Below, piece after piece: positions 57,972 to 64,000 of a stretch of 64,000 bases of DNA. Numbering within the stretch: position 1 is the stretch's first letter; every line of letters starts with the position of its first letter. The position numbers and the translations under genes were made by a program. The DNA is taken from NCBI RefSeq assembly GCF_008704535.1, contig NZ_CP023701.1, forward strand, positions 7,358,001 through 7,422,000, in the 5' to 3' direction. The DNA comes from Streptomyces subrutilus (GTDB taxonomy: Bacteria; Actinomycetota; Actinomycetes; Streptomycetales; Streptomycetaceae). Under the pieces are notes generated by a model. The model saw only the letters and a list, made by a program, of their open reading frames with translations. It searched no databases and was not told where the DNA came from.

Positions 57972-59495
57972 TCAGCAGGCGCCCAGGTCCTGCCAGACGC
58001 CCCACTGACCCGTGGTGCCGGGCTCCTCGCCCGTCGTCCACCACTTGGCCTTCCAGTTGTGGCCCTTGTGCGCGACCTGCTGGCCGCCGGTGTAGACGGA
58101 GGACGTGACCCACGGCGCGGCCGTGCAGGCGGTCGTGCCGCCGGTGACGGTCAGGGTGAGGACCGCCGCGTGACCCGCCGAGGCGCTCGCCCCGTTGACC
58201 ACGATCTGGTACGTCCCCGACACCGCGGCCGCCGTCGCGGCGACCGTGAGGGTCGACGAGCCGCCGGCCGTCACCGAGGCCGGGCTGAGCGAGGCGGTGA
58301 CGCCCGCGGGCAGCCCGCTGACCGTGAGGTTCACCGGCTTCGCCGTACCGGCGGTCACCGCCGTCGACACGGTCGCGGTGGTGGAGGCGCCCGCCGCGAC
58401 GGTCGCGGCGGCGGGCGTCACGGCCACCGAGAAGTCGTCGGCGGGGGCGGTGGTGCCGCTGGTGAACGGCGCGAAGACGTGGGAGAAGTCCCAGGTGTTC
58501 TGCTGGATGCCGGAGCAGTTGTCGGCGGCCGCGCCACCCGGGCAGCCGCCGTTGTCGCGCTGGAGGGCCCAGAAGGACAGCGTGTTGACGCCCTTGGAGA
58601 CCGCCCAGTCGTAGACCGTGCGGGCGTTGGCGAGGCTGAGCGTCTCGGCCGGGCCGAAGTCGTCCACGCCGATCATCTCGGTGATGCCGACCGAGCCCCA
58701 GAGCTGCGCGGGCGTCTTGGCCGGATACAGCTTGGCGAGCTGGTCGTACAGGCCCTGCGCGGCCGTCTTGGTGTCGGCGGCCATGTCGTGGGCGGCGTTG
58801 TCGTAGTAGTCGAAGGTCATGAGGTTGACGACGTCGACCCGGGCGCCGTTGGCCACGGCGTTCTTGAGGACGTTGAGCCCGCTGGCGGCGAGGCCGCGGG
58901 TGGTCGTCGGCAGGGTGTACGAGACCTCGATCTTGCGGCCGTTGGCCGCGGCCCAGTCCTGGAGCACCTTGATGGCCTTGTTGCGCCGGTCGATGCCCGC
59001 GGTGTTGTCCAGCGAGTCGACCTCGATGTCCATGTCGAGCCGGGTGACGTCGTAGGTCGTGATGACCTTCTGGTAGACGGCGGCGATCTGGTTGACGTCG
59101 GTGCAACTGTCGGCGATCTCGGTGCCGGTGGTGTCGGCCGTGTACCCGCCGAAGGACGGGATGACGTCACCGCCCCGGGACTGGATCGTCTTGATGTCGG
59201 CGCCGAAGGAGGACGCGGCGACCGGGGTGCCGGTGTCGCCGTTCCAGTACGCGGTGCACGAGCCCTTCGCGGCCGTCTGCAGGAACGCCATCGTCAGGTG
59301 CTTGGCGCCCGACTGGGCGCTGAGGGCGGCCGGGCTCTCTCCGGTCCAGGCCTCGAAGTACGGGGCGAAGACGTGCGCGGGGAGCGGGGTCGCGGCCTGG
59401 GCGGGGGCGGCGGTGGTCGCGGCGAGGCCCAGGGCGGCCACGGCGGTGACGGCCGCGGTGAGGGCGGAGCGGAGCGGCCGTAGACGTCTCATCAT
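57972..59495 (-). CDS. Secreted GH18 chitinase with C-terminal CBM5/12 chitin-binding domain
   Basis: 507 residues. Sec signal peptide (about 1-34, ends A-Q-A). GH18 barrel (about 38-335): S-F-G-G near residue 115 and the catalytic D-M-D-I-E with proton donor Glu158; the type is the bacterial chitinase group with short barrel. A ~85-residue all-beta domain (about 345-435, repeated V-T-P-A-A-A-T-V-A-A-G, an Ig/FN3-like linker) and a CBM5/12 module with aromatic face (W-V-T-S-S-V-Y-T-G-G and H-N-W-K-A-K-W-W-T) follow. It degrades chitin outside the cell. The promoter has the Streptomyces chitinase twin repeat. Confidence 0.94.
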   Translation of the reverse strand: MMRRLRPLRSALTAAVTAVAALGLAATTAAPAQAATPLPAHVFAPYFEAWTGESPAALSAQSGAKHLTMAFLQTAAKGSCTAYWNGDTGTPVAASSFGADIKTIQSRGGDVIPSFGGYTADTTGTEIADSCTDVNQIAAVYQKVITTYDVTRLDMDIEVDSLDNTAGIDRRNKAIKVLQDWAAANGRKIEVSYTLPTTTRGLAASGLNVLKNAVANGARVDVVNLMTFDYYDNAAHDMAADTKTAAQGLYDQLAKLYPAKTPAQLWGSVGITEMIGVDDFGPAETLSLANARTVYDWAVSKGVNTLSFWALQRDNGGCPGGAAADNCSGIQQNTWDFSHVFAPFTSGTTAPADDFSVAVTPAAATVAAGASTTATVSTAVTAGTAKPVNLTVSGLPAGVTASLSPASVTAGGSSTLTVAATAAAVSGTYQIVVNGASASAGHAAVLTLTVTGGTTACTAAPWVTSSVYTGGQQVAHKGHNWKAKWWTTGEEPGTTGQWGVWQDLGAC

Positions 59496-59955
59496 GGGCA
59501 GTCCAATGCTTCGTGGGGGGAGGAGTGCGGGAGGGCACGGGGCACGCCAACGCCGTTGTTGCGCACCGCTGTCGAGCTACCGAAGCGGCAGGGTCACCGC
59601 GGCGTCAATGACCGTGCCGATGACTTGACCAGAACATGGACTAGACCAATGCCGTGGTTCGTTGAGTGGTACATCCGGTCACGTCGGCAGGTACGGGAGC
59701 GACGCGCGCGACCGGACGGATTGGTCCAACGGGCCGCACCCCGCCGGCCGGTCGGCGCCGACGTTCCGGGGCTCGGGACCGGCGGCCGTCCGGGCGGGGC
59801 GGTACCCCGCCGCCCGATGTGCCGGCCCGACGGGCGGTGGCGCCGGGCTGACGGCGGGCCGCGGGTCGGGTTCGCGGGCCGGGTTCTCACAGCGGGGGGA
59901 GCGGTTGCCGGGGCCCCGGTACGCGGGTGGCCGCCGGGCAGGCTAGTTTGCTCGG
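59496..59955. other. Divergent intergenic region, chitinase promoter and beyond
   Basis: A 460-bp gap with no supported gene. The left part is the chitinase leader and promoter; the right part (59700-59940) is G+C-rich and unremarkable. A short frame opening at ATG 59650 encodes an Arg-rich sequence without family match or ribosome binding site, so I leave it out. Confidence 0.5.
59620..59648 (-). promoter_or_regulatory. Twin 12-bp direct repeat of the chitinase promoter (DasR-like site)
   Basis: On the minus strand TGGTCTAGTCCA (59637-59648), a 5-base gap, then TGGTCAAGTCAT (59620-59631). Paired repeats of this form overlap the -35/-10 region of Streptomyces chitinase promoters, and the first copy resembles the palindromic DasR response element ACTGGTCTAGACCACT. 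It lies 125-153 bases upstream of the start codon. N-acetylglucosamine control of the gene is the inference. Confidence 0.7.
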
Positions 59956-60396
59956 ATGAGTCTTCTTGATGATGTGGCCGAGCGCGACGGCTGGCGTTGC
60001 TGGGTGTGTGACGAGCCGGTCGACCCCGACGAGTCGGTGAACGACCCGCGCGGGCCGAGTGTCGACAGCCGGACCGCCGACCGAAAGGCCAAGGTCGCCG
60101 AGCGGCTCGCGCACCGCGGGTGCAACACCCGCAAGGGTGCGGTCAAGGTGGTCATCGCCTGGCCGGAGCGCCTGTACGTGGTCGAACCCGCGCCGCTGAT
60201 CGCCGTCGCGGACAGGCTCCAGCGCAAGGGAGGCCGCGAGATGGTGGGCCGTTGTCCTACCAGGAAGGACGCCCGGGCGGCAGCGGACTGGCTGGTGGAC
60301 CGGTTCTCCCGACTGGTCCCGGGGATGCCGGTCACCGCGGACATCGAGGCGGGCGGCGGCCAGTTCCTCGTCATCCTGGCCACGGGCCGCCGCTGA
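59956..60396 (+). CDS. HNH-like Cys/His protein of unknown function
   Basis: 146 residues. The N-terminal half contains W-R-C-W-V-C-D-E-P and A-H-R-G-C-N-T-R-K-G, a spacing like the zinc/HNH nuclease fold (C-x2-C ... H-x2-C-N), with D-P-R-G-P-S-V-D-S-R between. The C-terminal half (about 65-146) looks alpha/beta. It is a conserved-looking streptomycete protein but I know no function. A TAGTTT (59943-59948) lies so close to the ATG that the mRNA may be leaderless; no ribosome binding site is seen. Confidence 0.75.
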   Translation: MSLLDDVAERDGWRCWVCDEPVDPDESVNDPRGPSVDSRTADRKAKVAERLAHRGCNTRKGAVKVVIAWPERLYVVEPAPLIAVADRLQRKGGREMVGRCPTRKDARAAADWLVDRFSRLVPGMPVTADIEAGGGQFLVILATGRR

Positions 60397-60416
60397 CCGC
60401 GAACCGCCCGCGGTCA
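60394..60416 (+). terminator. Short hairpin overlapping the stop of the HNH-like gene
   Basis: An 8-bp perfect stem (60394-60401 with 60409-60416) includes the TGA itself; 7-base loop. Confidence 0.45.
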
Positions 60417-60428
60417 CCCGCCCGCGTC

Positions 60429-60596
60429 ATGCTCACGTCCCTGTACCGGGAGGTCGCCGACGGCGGCTTCGGCCCTGCCTATCAGCTGCTGCCACTGCTC
60501 GGTCCGGGCTCCAGCGTCGTGGACGCATACCTGACGCGCGCGGACCACTGTGCTCCGCGGTCGGAGAAGGATAGGCGGGGGCACGAGGGGGATTGA
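60429..60596 (+). pseudogene. Fragment of a SUKH (SMI1/KNR4-like) family protein
   Basis: The frame from ATG 60429 reads L-Y-R-E-V-A-D-G-G-F-G-P-A-Y-Q-L-L, then L-G-P-G-S-S-V-V-D-A-Y, which match the conserved N-terminal region of SUKH proteins. It stops after 55 codons, where an intact protein would have 150 or more, and what follows V-D-A-Y is not family-like. It has no ribosome binding site. A decayed immunity-type gene is the best reading; a new short peptide is the alternative. Confidence 0.45.
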
Positions 60597-60600
60597 GATC

Positions 60601-61905
60601 GTGGGAAGAGCCGATGACCTGGCAGAGCGCGTCGGCACGTCGTGCCCGGAGTGCGGGGCGGCCGTGCCCGTCGACGAGCGGTACGTGGTGTGGTGCGCCG
60701 TCTGCGACTGGAACGTGGATCCCGGTGCGCCCGATCCGGAGCCCGGCTGGATCGCCGCGGCCCGGCGGAGGATGGCCCGGAAGTACGGTGAGCAGCTCGC
60801 AGCGGAGATGGAGCGGGACGGCGGGTCGTTCGGCCGCGTGAAGCGCGATGCGGGCACGCTGCTGGCGCTCTCGATCGCCGTGCTCGTGAACGCCGGGACC
60901 GTGCTCCTCGCCGTGGCGGGGGTCCTGTTGCTGGTCCTGGGCTGGGACACCGGGATCCTGCCGGCGGTCGGCGCCCTGATGCTGGGCCTGGCCTGGGTCA
61001 TGCGGCCGCGGCGCATGCGCCTTCCGCAGGAGGGGCCGTTGCTGTACCGGGCTGATGCGCCGGAGCTGTTCGCGCTCATCGACGAGGTCGCCGGCGTCGT
61101 GGGGACGACCGGGGTGCACGTGGTGGTGGTCGAAACGGAGGCCAACGCCTCGGTCACGACCTACGGTCTGCGGGCGCGGCGGGTCCTCACCATCGGCCTC
61201 GGGCTCTGGGAGGTCCTCTCGCCCCAGGAGCGGGTGGCCCTGCTCGGGCACGAGCTGGGGCATTTCGCCCATGGGGACACCCGCCGCGGCGTCTTCATGT
61301 CAGACGCACTGCGTGCACTGGCGACCTGGCGCTACGTCCTGACGCCCATTTCGTCGGGCGGCGTCGTGGACCGGCTGGTGAGCGTGCTGGCCTTCCTGCC
61401 TCTGACGGCCGTCATCGGGCTGCTGTCGCTCCTGGACCACTTGACCCTGCGCGAATCGCAGCGCGCTGAGTACCTGGCCGACGTGAGCTCGGCCCGGGCC
61501 GGCTCCACCGTGGCGGCCGTGGCGCTTCTGGACCGGCTCCTGCTCTGTGGCTCCGTCGCGAACTACCTGCGTCGGGAGTCGGTGGCGGCCCGGGGCAAGG
61601 GCGGGCCGGGCAGGCTCCCGGTCGCTGCGCGGCCGGAGGACGGGTTGTGGGAGCGGCTGGCCGAGTACGTCGCCGGTGTGCCCGAGCACGAGTACGAGCG
61701 CCTGCGGCGGGTGGCGGCCCGGCGCGGGCACGGCGTCGATGCCACGCACCCGCCCACCCATCTGCGCCGCCGGTGCGTCGAGGTGCCCGGCCCCTTCGCG
61801 CCGCAGGTCCCGTACGGCGCCGCACGGGCGGCCGCGGTGGCCCGCGAACTGGGCCCGGCCCGGGCCCTGCTGGCCCGGGAGGTCATCCGCGACCACGCGG
61901 GCTGA
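60601..61905 (+). CDS. M48 family membrane metalloprotease with N-terminal zinc ribbon
   Basis: 434 residues from GTG 60601 (GAGGGGG about ten bases upstream). N-terminal C-P-E-C ... C-A-V-C ribbon (about residues 15-37), two membrane helices (about 85-135), the protease motif L-L-G-H-E-L-G-H-F-A-H-G-D near residue 218, a third membrane region (about 260-285), and the third metal ligand in E-S-Q-R-A-E-Y-L-A-D. M48 enzymes (HtpX/Ste24-like) degrade damaged membrane proteins or process secreted peptides. The zinc ribbon is an unusual addition found in some actinobacterial members. The C-terminal 110 residues are hydrophilic and poorly conserved by eye. Confidence 0.88.
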   Translation: MGRADDLAERVGTSCPECGAAVPVDERYVVWCAVCDWNVDPGAPDPEPGWIAAARRRMARKYGEQLAAEMERDGGSFGRVKRDAGTLLALSIAVLVNAGTVLLAVAGVLLLVLGWDTGILPAVGALMLGLAWVMRPRRMRLPQEGPLLYRADAPELFALIDEVAGVVGTTGVHVVVVETEANASVTTYGLRARRVLTIGLGLWEVLSPQERVALLGHELGHFAHGDTRRGVFMSDALRALATWRYVLTPISSGGVVDRLVSVLAFLPLTAVIGLLSLLDHLTLRESQRAEYLADVSSARAGSTVAAVALLDRLLLCGSVANYLRRESVAARGKGGPGRLPVAARPEDGLWERLAEYVAGVPEHEYERLRRVAARRGHGVDATHPPTHLRRRCVEVPGPFAPQVPYGAARAAAVARELGPARALLAREVIRDHAG

Positions 61906-62111
61906 CGAACTCGTGCTGTGGGGAGCAGGGATCAGGGGGTCACAGGGCCGCCGGTCGATGTGATCGCCCGACTCGTGCCCGCCGTAGGGGGCTGTCGGCG
62001 CAAGACCGTCTGCTCTTCATCGACCACCTCGGCGCCGGCGTGCTGCTGCACAGGGCAGGATCTCCGCGGACCGGGTCGGCCGGGAGGGCCGCGCGGGGGA
62101 GCCGGGCCGGG

Positions 62112-63017
62112 TCAGCCCGACAGCCGGGTGAGGGCCAGGGCGTGGGCGCGGGCGAGGGAGTCGGGGGCGGCGCAGGGGACGTCGGGCTGTACGCCGGTGC
62201 CCTCCCAGTTCGTGCCGGAGACGGGGTTGACGGCGCGGCCGACCGGAACGGTGGCTTCCAGGTGCGGGTGCACGGTCCAGCCCTGGCACGGGTGTGCGCC
62301 GCCGCGGGTGGCCTCGCCGACGACCACGGCGCGGCCGAGCTGTTGGAGGTCGTACGCCAGCTCCTCGGCGGCGGAGAAGGTGCTGTCGCCGGCCAGCACG
62401 TACAACGGCTTGCTGCCGCCGAAGCGCGCGCCGGGAACGTGCGGCAGGCTCCAGGACTGCTCGCCGCGCTCGCCGCCGCGCCAGTGCATGGTGTTGAGGT
62501 GGGTGCGCTCGTCGAGCAGGTAGCTGCAGACGAAGGCGACGGCGTCCGGGTCGCCGCCCCGGTTGCCGCGAAGGTCCACGATCAGCGCCCGGGCGCGGGA
62601 GGCCAGGGTGAGTGCGGCGCTCAGCGGTTCGGCGGCCCACTCCAGCGGAAACAGCATCGGTGCCAGCTCCACCACGGCGACCCCTCCGTCGAGCAACTGC
62701 ACCCGGGGCGCACCGCCGAGGGAGGCGTCGAAGTCGCGGCGCATGGCGTCCCGGGTGGCCGCCCCCTGCTTCGGGGGGACCGGGACGGTGTGGTGCTTCA
62801 GTCTCAGGTGCCGGTCGCCGTTGACGGACTGCAGGTCGGCGGTGACCAGCCGGGCGAGCTCTTCGGCACCGTCGACGTCGTAGGCGCCCTCGGTGAGGCG
62901 TCGTCGCAGCAGGGCGGACAGCTGTTCGGCTATCCCGGGGAAAACGTAGTGCTCGGTCAGCAGCCGGGCGGTCTCGTCGATGACAGGGGCGGCCGCGAGC
63001 TTCGTCGGTGTCGTCAT
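62112..63017 (-). CDS. S41 family (IRBP-like) peptidase
   Basis: 301 residues from ATG 63015-63017; the frame is open further up but that part is Arg-rich and reads through the divergent region. N-terminal helical domain (about 5-75; V-I-D-E-T-A-R-L-L-T-E-H-Y-V-F-P), then the S41 core: I-V-D-L-R-G-N-R-G-G, the nucleophile region G-D-S-T-F-S-A-A-E-E, and T-R-G-G-A-H-P. No signal peptide or PDZ domain, so it is a cytoplasmic tail-specific-like or retinol-binding-like member. No ribosome binding site is obvious; the mRNA may be leaderless. Confidence 0.88.
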   Translation of the reverse strand: MTTPTKLAAAPVIDETARLLTEHYVFPGIAEQLSALLRRRLTEGAYDVDGAEELARLVTADLQSVNGDRHLRLKHHTVPVPPKQGAATRDAMRRDFDASLGGAPRVQLLDGGVAVVELAPMLFPLEWAAEPLSAALTLASRARALIVDLRGNRGGDPDAVAFVCSYLLDERTHLNTMHWRGGERGEQSWSLPHVPGARFGGSKPLYVLAGDSTFSAAEELAYDLQQLGRAVVVGEATRGGAHPCQGWTVHPHLEATVPVGRAVNPVSGTNWEGTGVQPDVPCAAPDSLARAHALALTRLSG

Positions 63018-63047
63018 GGCAGGGAGTAGAGCACTGCCCTTGCGGAA

Positions 63048-63227
63048 GTGCCAAAGGATTTGGGTACTTTCGAAGTGCGTGATCAGCCCTCCCACCTGCC
63101 GCCCCCTGAGGACGTACCGGAGAACGGTGCGCCCGAGCGGTTCGCGGCGCTCGCCCACCCGTCGCGTCAGCGGTTGCTGTCGGGCCTGGGTCACGCGGGG
63201 CCGGGCCGACTACCGGACGGGGCGGCC
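63048..63227 (+). pseudogene. Remnant of an ArsR-like regulator N-terminus
   Basis: GTG 63048 opens a frame reading L-G-T-F-E-V-R-D-Q then P-E-R-F-A-A-L-A-H-P-S-R-Q-R-L-L-S-G-L-G, which resembles the first two helices of ArsR-type winged-helix regulators. The expected recognition helix and wing do not appear in any of the three frames; the sequence turns into G+C-rich low complexity. It is divergent from the S41 protease gene, a usual position for a local regulator. A decayed gene is inferred. Confidence 0.35.
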
Positions 63228-63544
63228 GGTGCGGCCCAGCCGGTGGAGCGGAAGCCGTCCGGCCGGCGCGGTCCGTGCCGGCCGGTGAGCCGGTCCACGC
63301 GTGCGGGAGGCCCGGGCGCTCGCGGGAGCGGGGTCCCGCGAGCTCGGTGACGGCGGCCTTGCCGCTGTGCGGCAGGGCCCGCCGCAGCGGTTCGTGGGGT
63401 GCGGCGCCGGCGCCGGAAGGGCCGACTGGGGCGTGCGCCGGCGCATCCGTTCCGCTCCGGACTTCGCGTGCGTGCCGCCGGGGGGAACCCGCCGGGCCGT
63501 GGCGGCATCCTCCACGGCGAGTCCCCTCAGGAGGTTGTGAACAG
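63228..63544. other. G+C-rich spacer before the CoA-ligase gene
   Basis: 317 bases with no supported gene or convincing hairpin. GGAGG at 63530-63534 is the ribosome binding site of the next gene. Confidence 0.4.
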
Positions 63545-64000
63545 ATGGGTATGGACGCGGACATCGTCAGGCCCCTCCCGGAGTTGCTGCGGGAGCACGC
63601 CCGGAGCATCGGGGAGAAGGTCGCCTTCGAAGACCGCCGCACCCGGCTGACCTACCGGGAGCTGGAGCGCAGGACCGGGCGGCTGGCGGGTCACCTGGCG
63701 GGGCTCGGCGCGGTGCGGGACGAGCGGGCGGCGATCCTGCTCGGCAACCGGGTCGAGGCGGTCGAGAGCCTGCTCGCCGTCACCCGGGCGAGCGCGATCG
63801 GCGTGCCGCTGGACGCCGGGAGCTCCGAGGGCGGAGCTGGCCCACCTGCTGGACGACAGCGGCGCCCGCGTGGTCGTCACCGACCGCGCCCGGCTGACCC
63901 GGCTGCGGCCGCTGCTGGCGGCGCGCCCCGTTCTGACCGTGGTACTGGCCGAGGGCGGAGAGGGGAGCGGGCCGGAGCGGGCCGTGTCCCGGGAGCCGCA
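63545..64000 (+). CDS. N-terminus of an AMP-dependent CoA-ligase (polyketide loading-type), frameshifted and cut by the window end
   Basis: ATG 63545 follows AGGAGG. The frame encodes P-L-P-E-L-L-R-E-H-A-R, L-T-Y-R-E-L-E-R-R-T-G-R-L-A, A-A-I-L-L-G-N-R-V-E-A-V-E, the A1/A2 region of adenylate-forming enzymes, with a style like the CoA-ligase loading domains at the front of modular polyketide synthases. After G-V-P-L-D-A-G-S-S-E (about 63828) homology continues only in the +1 frame (E-L-A-H-L-L-D-D-S-G-A-R-V-V-V-T-D). One extra G in the GGG at 63829-63831 explains this: either a disabling mutation or a sequencing error. The remainder is outside the window. Confidence 0.75.
   Translation, partial: MGMDADIVRPLPELLREHARSIGEKVAFEDRRTRLTYRELERRTGRLAGHLAGLGAVRDERAAILLGNRVEAVESLLAVTRASAIGVPLDAGSSEGGAGPPAGRQRRPRGRHRPRPADPAAAAAGGAPRSDRGTGRGRRGERAGAGRVPGAA

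Noticed and set aside
59650-59946. Arg-rich frame starting M-P-W-F-V-E-W
   Set aside because: No ribosome site, no family, overlaps the likely chitinase promoter region.

Overview
The window is about 73% G+C with the third-position GC bias, GTG/TTG starts, 4-base start/stop overlaps and family content (DUF5133, DUF3618, SpoIIE-type phosphatases, a twin-repeat chitinase promoter, several secreted proteins) of a Streptomyces chromosome. It starts inside a very large protein gene and ends inside the first domain of what looks like another polyketide assembly-line gene. I saw no tRNA, rRNA, CRISPR array or insertion sequence. Layout. 1-6 kb: tail of a giant protein with a degenerate OTU-like fold, a BlaI/M56 sensor-protease pair, small stress proteins (hydrophobic peptide, CsbD, a 43-residue membrane peptide), a secreted collagen-like protein, an anti-sigma-type ATPase and a DUF5133 protein. 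6-12 kb: an Rcp1-type response regulator divergent from a CHASE3 histidine kinase, an alcohol dehydrogenase, a GAF/PP2C phosphatase and a membrane protein. 12.6-27.3 kb: a five-gene polycyclic tetramate macrolactam (PTM) cluster in the order sterol-desaturase-like hydroxylase, iterative PKS-NRPS, cytochrome P450, one phytoene-dehydrogenase-like FAD enzyme, one MDR reductase. 27.4-30.5 kb: MscL, small proteins and a Tat-exported protein. 30.6-38.3 kb: two back-to-back partner-switching operons. On the minus strand lie STAS, PAS/GAF/PP2C, STAS and an anti-sigma ATPase; on the plus strand PAS/PP2C, a B12-binding protein and STAS, followed by MarR. 38.4-47.4 kb: MFS exporter plus MarR, dienelactone hydrolase, deoxynucleoside kinase, a decayed F420/PPOX gene, a TetR/flavin monooxygenase pair, a 41-residue decaproline peptide in front of a PIMT-like methyltransferase, and an esterase-like hydrolase. 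47.5-51.2 kb: secreted cysteine-protease-like protein with a membrane-anchored partner, and a Gly-rich wall-type protein. 51.3-57.8 kb: a second partner-switching group with a 1390-residue sensor kinase/phosphatase/ATPase. 58-64 kb: a GH18 chitinase, an HNH-like protein, SUKH and ArsR remnants, an M48 protease, an S41 protease, and a frameshifted CoA-ligase start. How the parts work together. The PTM genes form one transcription unit expected to make two polyene chains, join them on ornithine, release a tetramic acid and cyclise it oxidatively and reductively; a single FAD enzyme plus one MDR reductase is the ikarugamycin-type set. The signalling genes dominate the rest: five PP2C phosphatase domains, five STAS proteins and three anti-sigma-type ATPase domains, with no sigma factor gene in view, so the targets lie elsewhere. 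The most unusual of these is the plus-strand module in which a protein carrying the W-x9-EH cap motif of adenosylcobalamin photoreceptors, but no DNA-binding domain, sits between a PP2C phosphatase and a STAS protein with overlapping start and stop codons. I regard it as the best candidate here for an undescribed system.
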